Shown here in pieces: positions 1-7,865 of a DNA stretch of 64,000 nucleotides (position 1 is the stretch's first letter; each line of letters begins with the position of its first letter). Origin of the DNA: CAWHBO01 sp963827735 (GTDB taxonomy: Bacteria; Patescibacteriota; Patescibacteriia; Patescibacteriales; UBA12075); the NCBI GenBank assembly GCA_963827735.1, contig CAWHBO010000003.1, forward strand, positions 422,945-486,944. The letters are read 5' to 3'. Under the pieces are notes generated by a model, which was not told the DNA's origin, did not search any database, and saw nothing but the letters and a program-made list of their open reading frames with translations. The translations under genes and the position numbers were made by a program.

Positions 1-1
1 C

Positions 2-784
2 ATTGATAAAGTCATTGATATTGATCAATCCCCCATCGGTCGCACGCCCAGATCAAATCCGGCCACCTATACCGGCGCGTTTGCCCCCATCCGCGAACTG
101 TTTTCTTCGCTTCCGGAAGCGAAAATTAAAGGCTATAAGCCGGGAAGATTTTCTTTCAACGTCGTGGGCGGCCGCTGTGAAGCTTGTTCCGGCGACGGCA
201 TGGTCAAGATTGAAATGCAATTCTTGCCGGATGTTTACGTTGAATGCGAAGTCTGCCATGGCGCAAGGTTTGATAAGGAAACTTTGGAAGTTTTCTATAA
301 AGGCAAAAATATTTCCGATGTTTTGCAAATGACAGTGGAGGAAGCCTGCGCTTTTTTCAAAAATCACCCCGCAATTTACAAAAAAATCGCTACCTTAAAA
401 GAAGTAGGTCTTGGTTATATCAAGCTCGGACAAAGCGCGACAACTCTGTCCGGCGGAGAAGCCCAAAGAGTCAAACTGGCGACTGAGCTTTCCAGAAGAG
501 CCACCGGCCGGACGCTTTACATTCTGGATGAACCGACCACCGGCCTCCATTTTGAAGACATCAAGCGCCTGCTCGGAGTTCTGGATAAATTGGCCGACAA
601 AGGCAACACCATCATCATTGTTGAACATAATCTTGACGTCATAAAATCCGTTGACCACATCATTGACCTCGGCCCCGAAGGCGGTAACCAAGGCGGCTAC
701 ATCGTAGCCCAAGGCACGCCCCCAGAAGTGGCGCTTACCGATACGCATACGGGAAAATACCTGAAGAAAGTTATGAAGAAATAA
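2..784 (+). CDS. uvrA: Excinuclease ABC subunit A, C-terminal part (cut by window edge)
   Basis: UvrA is the DNA-damage recognition ATPase of nucleotide excision repair and works with UvrB. The frame is open from base 2 and gives 260 residues. They start with the IDQSPIGRTPRSNP stretch typical of the second ABC domain. A zinc-finger module follows (CEACSGDG ... CEVCHG), then the ABC signature LSGGEAQRVK and Walker B LYILDEPTTGLH with the following histidine of the H-loop region (IIVEHNLD). The gene is incomplete only because the window starts inside it; the C-terminus is normal. It stands alone, with an oppositely oriented AMMECR1 gene 30 bases downstream. Confidence 0.97.
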   Translation: MDKVIDIDQSPIGRTPRSNPATYTGAFAPIRELFSSLPEAKIKGYKPGRFSFNVVGGRCEACSGDGMVKIEMQFLPDVYVECEVCHGARFDKETLEVFYKGKNISDVLQMTVEEACAFFKNHPAIYKKIATLKEVGLGYIKLGQSATTLSGGEAQRVKLATELSRRATGRTLYILDEPTTGLHFEDIKRLLGVLDKLADKGNTIIIVEHNLDVIKSVDHIIDLGPEGGNQGGYIVAQGTPPEVALTDTHTGKYLKKVMKK

Positions 785-814
785 ATATTTGTGTTAATTT
801 GTTTATAATTTGTG

Positions 815-1375
815 TTAATTTGTGTCTGCAAACACCTGCGCTCTAAAAACATAAATCCGCACCTCTGGATCATTCTTGTAGGCATCCGGCTTGAGCCCGG
901 CCTTATCCGCGCACAGATGCTCCAAAAATTCCTCCTTCGTCCATCCTGTTTCCTCCGCTACCTGTGGCAAAAATACGCCGGTTCGCACGCCCTTCCTCAC
1001 AATCACTCCATCCACTCCCAAATTAACTTTTCGCCAATCATCAACCAACATTGGTTCTGATAAAACGCTTATTTCATACTTCAAATCTCCGAGTTCTTCT
1101 TCTGTAACTGAATCAAAACGATCATCCTCAGAGCAAGCCGCAATCGCCATTTCCCTGACCACCTCCCACAACGGATTTCCTGTCGGCAAAATCTGCCCGA
1201 TACATCCTTTAAGTTCCCCCTTCAAATGGAGAGTCACAAAAGCCCCCATTTGTTTTTTAAGACTTTCATCCTGAACCGCAAACTCCAAAATTTTCCCCTC
1301 TTTAACAAAAGACTCTACTGTCCTTTTCGCAACATCCAGTAAAGTCTTTTTTTGTACTTCATTTAATTCTGACAT
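815..1375 (-). CDS. AMMECR1-domain protein (AmmeMemoRadiSam system protein A family)
   Basis: A 186-residue protein that spans a complete AMMECR1 domain. The conserved segments are GAFVTLHLKGELKGCIGQ, an early region with AAxxDxRF (AACSEDDRF), EISVLSEP and GVFLPQVAEETGW. The biochemical function of the family is not settled. In many bacteria it occurs with Memo and a radical SAM enzyme, but neither partner is present here. It ends 5 bases downstream of the inositol monophosphatase gene (1381-2184), which is transcribed first, so the two are probably co-transcribed. Confidence 0.88.
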   Translation of the reverse strand: MSELNEVQKKTLLDVAKRTVESFVKEGKILEFAVQDESLKKQMGAFVTLHLKGELKGCIGQILPTGNPLWEVVREMAIAACSEDDRFDSVTEEELGDLKYEISVLSEPMLVDDWRKVNLGVDGVIVRKGVRTGVFLPQVAEETGWTKEEFLEHLCADKAGLKPDAYKNDPEVRIYVFRAQVFADTN

Positions 1376-1380
1376 ATCTT

Positions 1381-2184
1381 CTACAAACTTTTTACAATTT
1401 TTAACAAGTTAGGATGCTCTTTTTTGTTGGCCGCCAGCACATACTCGCTTTTTATCGTCCAACTTTTTCCCTTCTCATCCGTAACGATTCCGCCCGCTTC
1501 TCTGACGAGCAAAATTCCGGCAGCTACGTCCCAAAGGCTGGCGCCGGGAATAAAAACTGTTTCCACCCGGCCGCTAGCCACATATGCCAAATCAAGCGCG
1601 GCGCTTCCCAAAATATACGCTGTTTTCTCACTTAATCTTTGACGAGCATTATAATCCACCACTTTCTTTATAAACCTCAGATCCCGCCCGCTGCAAAAAG
1701 TATTGAGCACTTTTCCTGTTTGAAAATTTGAAACTTTTATTTTTTTACCATTAAGAGTTGCTCCCTTTCTGATTTCAGCAATGAACATCTCACCCAAAAA
1801 TGGCGCATATACGAATCCCATGATTATTTCTGCTTTATACGCAAGTCCGACTGACACCGCCCACAGCGGATTATGCATGGTAAAGTTGGTCGTCCCGTCA
1901 ATCGGATCAATGATCCACAGATAGTCCGATCCGCTCTTGTTGTCCCCCGCCTCCTCGGATAAAATATGATGATCTGGAAAATTTTTTCTGATTTCGCTCA
2001 TGATGATGTTTTCCGATTCTAAATCTACATAAGTTAAAAGCTCATCATGCGCCTTTACTGTAACTTCCGACCGATTAAACGTCTTATATTTCTCCAAAGC
2101 AAACTCACCTGCCATTCTTACCGCTTTTTCGCCGACTTTTTTTAAATTTGCATCTTTTTGAAAGAGAATATTCTTTTTATTCAT
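1381..2184 (-). CDS. Inositol monophosphatase family protein
   Basis: A 267-residue Mg-dependent, lithium-sensitive-type phosphatase of the IMPase/SuhB/CysQ fold. The metal-binding motifs are visible: EEAG around residue 77, DPIDGTTNF around residue 93 and WDVAAGILLVREAGG near residue 220. Substrate specificity (inositol-1-phosphate, fructose-1,6-bisphosphate, PAP or NADP) cannot be decided from sequence. It lies in a tight minus-strand run behind a metallophosphoesterase (15-base gap) and ahead of the AMMECR1 gene, so it is likely part of one transcript. Confidence 0.92.
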   Translation of the reverse strand: MNKKNILFQKDANLKKVGEKAVRMAGEFALEKYKTFNRSEVTVKAHDELLTYVDLESENIIMSEIRKNFPDHHILSEEAGDNKSGSDYLWIIDPIDGTTNFTMHNPLWAVSVGLAYKAEIIMGFVYAPFLGEMFIAEIRKGATLNGKKIKVSNFQTGKVLNTFCSGRDLRFIKKVVDYNARQRLSEKTAYILGSAALDLAYVASGRVETVFIPGASLWDVAAGILLVREAGGIVTDEKGKSWTIKSEYVLAANKKEHPNLLKIVKSL

Positions 2185-2199
2185 ATTTTTCTTTTCGTT

Positions 2200-2694
2200 C
2201 TATATATCATCTAGCTTTATAAGCTTGATTTCTTTTTTTTCCGTATCCCAAAAAGCTAAAGTTGATAAACATCCCAAGCCCCCCATTGTCCCCGGATTAA
2301 CCATTTGCACTCCGTCTTTTTTTTCAATCCACGGCTTATGCGTATGCCCGTAAAAGATAATTCTTACATTCTTGTGGTCTTCTAAAATTTTTTTGATCTT
2401 ATAAGGCTCATGACAAAAGCCGACATTGAGGCCGTCAATTTCAAAAAATCCTGATTCATCGTAAAATATGATGTTCTTAAATTTTGCCAATTCTTTTCCG
2501 TCGTAATGGTCCAAATTCCCCCTGACCAGCAAGATTTCTTGAGCAAAGCCGACGGAAAGACGCTTGATGGTTTCAATGCTCCCGACATCGCCGCAACAAA
2601 TCGCTTTCTCAATTTTATTTTCCCGGCTCCAATTTAAAAATTTCTCCAAATACAAAGGGTTATCATGAACATCAGAAAAAATCGCAATCAACAT
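2200..2694 (-). CDS. Metallophosphoesterase, YfcE/MJ0936 family
   Basis: A 164-residue calcineurin-like phosphoesterase. Metal-ligand motifs are seen in order: SDVHDN at the N-terminus, CCGDVGS (GDxG), RGNLDH (GNHD variant with D), YGHTHKPW (GHTH) and NPGTMG. The length fits the small single-domain YfcE/MJ0936 family of cyclic phosphodiesterases. The physiological substrate is unknown. It lies 17 bases downstream of the permease gene stop on the same strand and probably shares its transcript. Confidence 0.9.
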   Translation of the reverse strand: MLIAIFSDVHDNPLYLEKFLNWSRENKIEKAICCGDVGSIETIKRLSVGFAQEILLVRGNLDHYDGKELAKFKNIIFYDESGFFEIDGLNVGFCHEPYKIKKILEDHKNVRIIFYGHTHKPWIEKKDGVQMVNPGTMGGLGCLSTLAFWDTEKKEIKLIKLDDI

Positions 2695-2711
2695 ACGGCT
2701 GGATTAAAAAT

Positions 2712-3872
2712 TTAAAAAACTCCAAAAACAAAATATGATACCTCATATATCATTCCCGCAACAAACAAAGAGATAAAGCAATATATCAAGATATCCGAAG
2801 GCGGCCTTTTAAAAAGTATCGGATGATTGTTGATTTTTTTAAGCTTTTTAAAAATCAAAAGCATCGTGATGGCGCAAAAACCCGTACCGATGGCGCCAAT
2901 CAAGCTTACGACCGTCGTTAAGCTCCTCACGCCAAAAAAATACATGGAATATGGCACAAGGAAGGTAATGGCCCATGCTAAATTCTTGTTAACTTTAAAA
3001 TCCCACCACAACGTTTCCCTGACCGACTCTCCGACTCCGAGAACTGATGTTACGATGCAAAAAAATCCAAAAATCAAAGCCAGAATCGGAATGCCGCCCC
3101 CCACCATGGCCTTGATGCCGGCCAGACTGTCTTGCGTCGTGCTTGATCCGGTGATTCCGACGACAACCAGGGGAAAGATCAATGTTACGATCAGAACGAT
3201 AACCATGCTGGTCTTGATGACTGATTTGAACTTGGAAATGTTCTTATCAACCAGCTTACCAACCATCGGCAAAGATCCGTTGCCGTCAAGAGCTGTCAAC
3301 AAAGCGCCAAAAGGCAAAAATATATATTTCCAATCAACGATTGGATAATTTTGCAGCGAGATCATGCCATTGCCCTTCCAGGCAATCAGCCCGACAACCA
3401 AGACAAGCAAAGCCGACATATACAGTTCGCATTGCGCGATCATGCTTATTCCAAAAAAAACAATGATGGCTTCCATGCCGAAAACAACAGATGCATACAT
3501 AAAGGCGGTGCCTCCCAAAACCGGGCCGAGCAATGCTTCCAAAAATATCCCGGTAATGATCGTATACGCTAAAAGACAGCCGGCATTTCCAAACATATCA
3601 GCGGCAAAAACCGCCATTTTCCATTTTTTCCCAAGGTATATTTCCGTAAAACCCGGAAGCCTGTGAAAACTTTTTGTGGCCACAATCAGGCTGGCGTATA
3701 TCATATGGATGATATACTGAACCGCTCCGAATCCAAGCAGCAAGATCATAAACGTGACCACCCCCGATTTATATGTCAGAAATGGCAAACTGAAAATCCC
3801 AACGCCCACGATATATCCGATCATAACCGCCACCGCCTGAAAAAATTTCTTATCTTGTTTGAATAAAAGCAT
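2712..3872 (-). CDS. Amino-acid permease (aromatic amino-acid/APC-superfamily type)
   Basis: A 386-residue integral membrane protein with about 11 predicted hydrophobic helices. The first helix carries GYIVGVGIFSLPF, the glycine-rich unwound helix typical of the APC superfamily and of the tryptophan/tyrosine permease branch. The substrate is not certain. For an organism likely to be auxotrophic for many amino acids, an uptake role is plausible; this is inference. It is the first gene of a minus-strand run. Just upstream (3880-3897) is a small CCTAA/TTAGG hairpin, and beyond it is hairpin element A. Confidence 0.85.
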   Translation of the reverse strand: MLLFKQDKKFFQAVAVMIGYIVGVGIFSLPFLTYKSGVVTFMILLLGFGAVQYIIHMIYASLIVATKSFHRLPGFTEIYLGKKWKMAVFAADMFGNAGCLLAYTIITGIFLEALLGPVLGGTAFMYASVVFGMEAIIVFFGISMIAQCELYMSALLVLVVGLIAWKGNGMISLQNYPIVDWKYIFLPFGALLTALDGNGSLPMVGKLVDKNISKFKSVIKTSMVIVLIVTLIFPLVVVGITGSSTTQDSLAGIKAMVGGGIPILALIFGFFCIVTSVLGVGESVRETLWWDFKVNKNLAWAITFLVPYSMYFFGVRSLTTVVSLIGAIGTGFCAITMLLIFKKLKKINNHPILFKRPPSDILIYCFISLFVAGMIYEVSYFVFGVF

Positions 3873-3923
3873 AAAAAATAACCTAAAAAATCTTAGGTCT
3901 AAACCGATGACTTAAGCGACAGA

Positions 3924-4102
3924 TTGTTTTTTTGCTTTACAATAATTATAATTTTTTTGAAATTACTTGCCTTTACGAACGGCTTAAAACAAATAATCAA
4001 AATATAATTTGAAAAACAGTCTTTATGCGGATATGTCTTACCTTTGATTAGCAAAAGGCTTAATTTCAAAAAAATTATAATTATTGTAAAGTAAAAAAAC
4101 AA
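3924..4102. repeat. Long hairpin element, copy A
   Basis: Left arm 3924-3966 and right arm about 4060-4102 are complementary over about 43 bp with one mismatch. The inner end next to the left arm reads CTTGCCTTTACGAACGGCTT; the inner end next to the right arm reads AGCAAAAGGCTTAA. These inner ends recur in copies B, C and D, while the outer arms differ between copies but stay self-complementary. GCCTTT and AAAGGC extend the stem beyond a small CTT/T bulge. No convincing gene lies inside. Confidence 0.85.
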
Positions 4103-4132
4103 ATAAATAAATCTCAAAATACAATTTAAAAA

Positions 4133-4702
4133 TTATCCTCTAATTTTAAGTTCATAGTCCATCTGCTCAATCTTTCTGAGCGCGTTTCCGGCCTGATCAT
4201 ACTTCGTTCTTAGATATCCGGAAATGTTAAATTCAACAAGTTCCGCCATGATATCATTTATGACGCTTTTGATCTTCGTCACTTCATCGCGATTTCCTTT
4301 CGCCGCCTCATTGGTCGCGCGTCTGACAAGCTCCCCTGTCAGATCGCAGATACCCCCCAGATAAACATCATAGGTAAGCTTGATGTTCTTAAACTCATCC
4401 AACTTTTCTCCTCTGACAACCATAAACAAGGTTTTCGCTTCCGCGTATTCTTCCACCGAAGCTTTATAAGCCCCTTCCTGAGAAGTCCGTATATTCCCAA
4501 AATCTTTCTCCAGTTTTTTTAAAATCTTTTCAATCGAGAGGAGGCTTTCCTCCGCTTTTTTCATATCCCCGCGATGAATGGAAAAAATCACCCTTTTTGA
4601 ATCGTGCAAAATGACATTAGACAGACTGATGATCTGCCGCCTTTCAGAATTGTTTTCCTCATGCTCTTTTTTTAACTTTTGTATAAATTTCTTATTAATC
4701 AT
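4133..4702 (-). CDS. Translin family protein
   Basis: A 189-residue, almost entirely helical protein that matches translin, an RNA/DNA-binding octamer-forming family best known from eukaryotes and archaea. The clearest signature is GGICDLTGELVRRA in the third quarter, together with the N-terminal LSNVILHDSKRVIFSIHRGD and the C-terminal YLRTKYDQAGNALRKIEQMDYELKIRG-type helix. Homologues occur in CPR bacteria and archaea, where the role is unknown; RNA binding is inferred from the family. It lies between element A and the pilB-type ATPase gene, which is upstream on the same strand. Confidence 0.8.
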   Translation of the reverse strand: MINKKFIQKLKKEHEENNSERRQIISLSNVILHDSKRVIFSIHRGDMKKAEESLLSIEKILKKLEKDFGNIRTSQEGAYKASVEEYAEAKTLFMVVRGEKLDEFKNIKLTYDVYLGGICDLTGELVRRATNEAAKGNRDEVTKIKSVINDIMAELVEFNISGYLRTKYDQAGNALRKIEQMDYELKIRG

Positions 4703-4705
4703 TGT

Positions 4706-4745
4706 TTTTAGAAATTAGTTATTAGAAATTAGAAATTGGCAATTA
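4706..4745. repeat. AGAAATTAG/GAAATTGG short tandem repeat
   Basis: Imperfect tandem copies of an AAATTAG/AAATTGG heptamer-like unit lie between the translin gene and the pilB stop codon. The same kind of repeat occurs at 42884-42915, at 44938-45045 and inside the coding sequence at 62374-62410. Confidence 0.5.
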
Positions 4746-4747
4746 GC

Positions 4748-6460
4748 CTACTCATCCTCCGCCACCCTAAACACCTCTTCAATGGATGTTATTCCGTCAA
4801 GCGCTTTCAGAATTCCGTCTTGAACCATAGACACCATTCCTTTCTCCGCGCCCACGCGGCGCATATCATATTCAGAAACTTTCCCGTCAAGCACCATTTT
4901 CTCAATGTCTTCATCCATCACAAGAATCTCATAGATACCGATCCTGCCTTTATACCCCAGGCCTTGGCAAGATTCGCATCCCTTGCCGCCCCAAAACTTT
5001 AAGTTAGCTGAATCAATTCCCGTTTTTTCTTCCGCGGGTAATTTTTCAATAATTTTTTTTACTTTCTCGCGCAATTCTTCCTCCAGTTTGATTTCAGTCT
5101 TGCACTTTTCACAAATTCTCCTGACCAAGCGTTGTCCGATCATAACATTCAAAGCGGGTGCCAAAAGAAATGGTTTTGCGCCCATGGAAAGGAACCTTGG
5201 GACTGTGCCGGCCGCATCATTTGTATGGATGGTGGACAAAACCAAATGCCCTGTAAGCGCCGCTTGAATGGCGATTTCAGCGGTTTCCAAATCTCTGATT
5301 TCTCCCACCATAACCACGTCCGGGTCTTGCCGGACAATAGACCTGAGCCCCTGGGCAAAAGTGTATTTATCACTGGTCTGCGATTGATTGATGCCTTCCA
5401 GCTGATATTCAATCGGATCTTCAATTGTGATAATTTTTGTCTGCGGCGAATTTAGCTTTTTGAGAACTGCGTAGAGCGTTGTTGTTTTGCCGCTGCCTGT
5501 CGGACCGGTCGTTATGATCATCCCGTTCGGGCGCTCCACTTGTTTCTTCAATTGATTGAATGATCTGTCTCTTATCCCCAAATCTTCAAACCCGAGTCCG
5601 ACCGTGCTTGACCTGAGCAATCTCATCACAACGCTTTCGCCGAAATTTGTCGGCAAAAAAGAAGCTCTGATATCTATTCTTTCTTTTTTTGTGTCAATTG
5701 ACAGCCGCCCGTCTTGCGGCTTGTCAGTTACATTGATCTTTACCTTTGCCAAAACCTTCATGCGGGAAATAATTTTTTTCCACAAATCCTTATCAATGAC
5801 GGCGGCATCGTGCAAAACGCCGTCAACCCTAAAGCGAACCTTGATTCCGTTTTCTTCCGCTTCAATGTGGATATCGGATGAATTCGTCTTGATGGACGCG
5901 GCCATAACCATGGTAACGATATCAGTCACTTGCGCTTTATCAATTTCTTTTTGCAAATCATGAAAGCTCGTAAACTTTTCGCTGAACATATCCAAGTCTT
6001 TTTCCGTGACTTCCACGCCTCGGTTAAACACTCGTATCTTGGGAATGGACTTATACAGCTTAAGCGCATAAGCTAAACTTTTTTCCGATATCAGATATAT
6101 TTCCGTTTCCGCAAAATAGTCTTTGCTTATCTGTTCTTTGATCTGTTTTATTTCTTCAAACATCGGATTTAACGCGCCGATTCTCACTCTTTTGCCGTCA
6201 TAAAAGAAACAAACTGCCTCAACTTTTTTTGCGGTTTCCTCCTTGATCAAAATCAAAGCCTCCGGGCTGATTGGAAAGCCGAACAAATTTATATACGGAA
6301 CGCCCATGTTGCCAGCCGCTCGTTCCGCAAGCCGTTCCATTTCCTTTGTGCTTATCTCCGCTTGCTTAGCCTGAAATTTCCCTTGCACGCTTTCGTCGTC
6401 CTTTTTTCCTCCCTGTGAATCAACTATCAGATCTTCAATTGATTGTAAATTGTTTGACAT
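4748..6460 (-). CDS. pilB: Type IV pilus / type II secretion assembly ATPase (PilB/GspE)
   Basis: A 570-residue hexameric secretion ATPase that would power pilus or pseudopilus extension at the inner face of the membrane. An N-terminal T2SSE_N-like region is followed by the ATPase core: Walker A GPTGSGKTTT near residue 315, an Asp box (TIEDPIEYQ), Walker B VVMVGEIRD and the His box LSTIHTNDA. A tetracysteine zinc site (CEKC ... CESC) sits at the end, as in GspE/PilB. No other pilus genes are in the window, so pilus versus secretion use is open. CPR genomes commonly encode type IV pili, which favours PilB. Confidence 0.93.
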   Translation of the reverse strand: MSNNLQSIEDLIVDSQGGKKDDESVQGKFQAKQAEISTKEMERLAERAAGNMGVPYINLFGFPISPEALILIKEETAKKVEAVCFFYDGKRVRIGALNPMFEEIKQIKEQISKDYFAETEIYLISEKSLAYALKLYKSIPKIRVFNRGVEVTEKDLDMFSEKFTSFHDLQKEIDKAQVTDIVTMVMAASIKTNSSDIHIEAEENGIKVRFRVDGVLHDAAVIDKDLWKKIISRMKVLAKVKINVTDKPQDGRLSIDTKKERIDIRASFLPTNFGESVVMRLLRSSTVGLGFEDLGIRDRSFNQLKKQVERPNGMIITTGPTGSGKTTTLYAVLKKLNSPQTKIITIEDPIEYQLEGINQSQTSDKYTFAQGLRSIVRQDPDVVMVGEIRDLETAEIAIQAALTGHLVLSTIHTNDAAGTVPRFLSMGAKPFLLAPALNVMIGQRLVRRICEKCKTEIKLEEELREKVKKIIEKLPAEEKTGIDSANLKFWGGKGCESCQGLGYKGRIGIYEILVMDEDIEKMVLDGKVSEYDMRRVGAEKGMVSMVQDGILKALDGITSIEEVFRVAEDE

Positions 6461-6475
6461 AAGTTCATTAAACCT

Positions 6476-6637
6476 ACTTTACATTCTGATTGCAATTTTT
6501 TTAAAATTTCTCGCCTTTACGAACAGGCTTTACTGTCAAAATGTAATATAGCCTGAATATCATGTTTATAGTATAGACATTTAACTTCTTTAGTCAAAAG
6601 GCTTAATTTTAAAAAAATTGCAATCAGAATGTAAAGT
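6476..6637. repeat. Long hairpin element, copy B
   Basis: Left arm 6476-6508 and right arm 6605-6637 are perfectly complementary over 33 bp. The inner ends are CTCGCCTTTACGAACAGGCTT on the left and AGTCAAAAGGCTTAA on the right, closely matching copy A and in the same orientation. It fills most of the 264-base gap between pilB and the next minus-strand gene. Confidence 0.85.
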
Positions 6638-6724
6638 TATACAAATGAAACGTTTAAACTAAAATTGCTTCATTTGCTAAAATAATAACAACGAAGCAAT
6701 TAAGAAAATAAAAAGGATAATTTT

Positions 6725-7708
6725 CTAGTCCTGGCTGAAAATACGGTTCAGTTTGCTTGCTCCGCCTCTGCTTATAAGCTCAATAAAAAGATTTGTCCAG
6801 GCGCCGATCTGGAAAGCCGTTAAGAATGATCCAAAAATAATGATGGCGATGATATAAAAGATCATGGCGCAGAGGATGATGACCATAAAATTCACATAAG
6901 CCAAAATGCTGCTAAAGACAACCACAATAAACAAAATCGGAACAGCTAGCACCAAAAATGTCATAATCAAAGCGATAGCCGAGATAAAACTGATTGCAAA
7001 AAGCAAAAATGCCATTTCCAAACTAACAAGCCAATTATCCAAAAACAACTTCCACCCCTCTTTTACGGATTTAACCAATTTTTCATCTTTGATCACAACA
7101 AAGGCAATCGCGTATTTGGTGATAAATGAAAGAATGATTGATATGGGAATAAACAGCAGAAAGCCGATGAAAAACAACAAACCGGTGACTGAGAAAGCCG
7201 ACCCGCTCCAATTTTTTATCACCAGCAAATTAAGCAGCAGGAACAAGACAGATAAGAAAACCTTCAAGCATAAATTTAACGTTAAAACCGGCCAAAATTT
7301 ATTTTTGCCGGCATCCAGTCCTTCTTTAAAAGAATGTTTTTTCTCAAGCCTTATCTTTCCTGAGTTATAAACCAGTGCGCCCTGAGAAGTGATTGTCAGC
7401 CATACCAAAAAGATGCTGAGAATCAAAATCGCCAAAAGCAAACTTATCAGGATAAAAAATGCCAGCGGATCTTTGGCCGCCAAATTACCCATATTTATCC
7501 ACCCATTGGCAGAAAAAATACCCGTTTCTTTCCAGATGGAAAGTTTTGATAAGAAGCCATTTTGAAAGCTTGAGTCAGAACTACCAAAAAGGATTTCATA
7601 TTCGCTCGTGCTTCCGATCAGGGTCGCAAAAAGTCCGAAAAACCATAAATATTTATTTTTCCAAACGCTTGCCAAAGAATCTTTGAAAATATTGCGATAT
7701 AGATGCAT
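6725..7708 (-). CDS. Multi-pass membrane protein of unknown function
   Basis: A 327-residue protein with about six or seven hydrophobic segments. The middle part (TKYAIAFVVIKDEKLVKSVK, then a tryptophan-containing helix EGWKLFLDN) resembles the membrane domain found with glycerophosphodiester phosphodiesterases and related uncharacterised families. That resemblance is only suggestive and no catalytic residues are visible. It lies downstream of ftsH on the same strand, separated by an ftsH terminator, so it probably has its own promoter. Confidence 0.7.
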   Translation of the reverse strand: MHLYRNIFKDSLASVWKNKYLWFFGLFATLIGSTSEYEILFGSSDSSFQNGFLSKLSIWKETGIFSANGWINMGNLAAKDPLAFFILISLLLAILILSIFLVWLTITSQGALVYNSGKIRLEKKHSFKEGLDAGKNKFWPVLTLNLCLKVFLSVLFLLLNLLVIKNWSGSAFSVTGLLFFIGFLLFIPISIILSFITKYAIAFVVIKDEKLVKSVKEGWKLFLDNWLVSLEMAFLLFAISFISAIALIMTFLVLAVPILFIVVVFSSILAYVNFMVIILCAMIFYIIAIIIFGSFLTAFQIGAWTNLFIELISRGGASKLNRIFSQD

Positions 7709-7802
7709 AGGCTTATAAAAATCTATAAAATCACCAAAATGATTTATAGGCTTGTTATTTGTTATTTTGAAATTATTATAACATAAAAATATAAATAAAA
7801 CA

Positions 7803-7832
7803 AAAACCTGCCAGATATGACCGGCAGGTTTT
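7803..7832 (-). terminator. ftsH rho-independent terminator
   Basis: AAAACCTGCC and GGCAGGTTTT form a 10-bp stem with a 10-base loop, flanked by A and T runs. It lies just downstream of the ftsH stop codon. Confidence 0.85.
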
Positions 7833-7865
7833 AAAAAATTATGTTTTGATTATTTTAAAAAATTT

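Noticed and set aside
2..784. uvrA as a truncated pseudogene
   Set aside because: The frame is intact to the window edge and contains all C-terminal motifs; truncation is only due to the window.
3924..4102. Element A core as an integron attC site
   Set aside because: The TTTACGAAC end does not fit the RYYYAAC/GTTRRRY core rule, and no integrase is nearby.
3899..4117. 72-residue minus-strand ORF
   Set aside because: It is read through hairpin element A; the long inverted repeat, not coding selection, explains the open frame.
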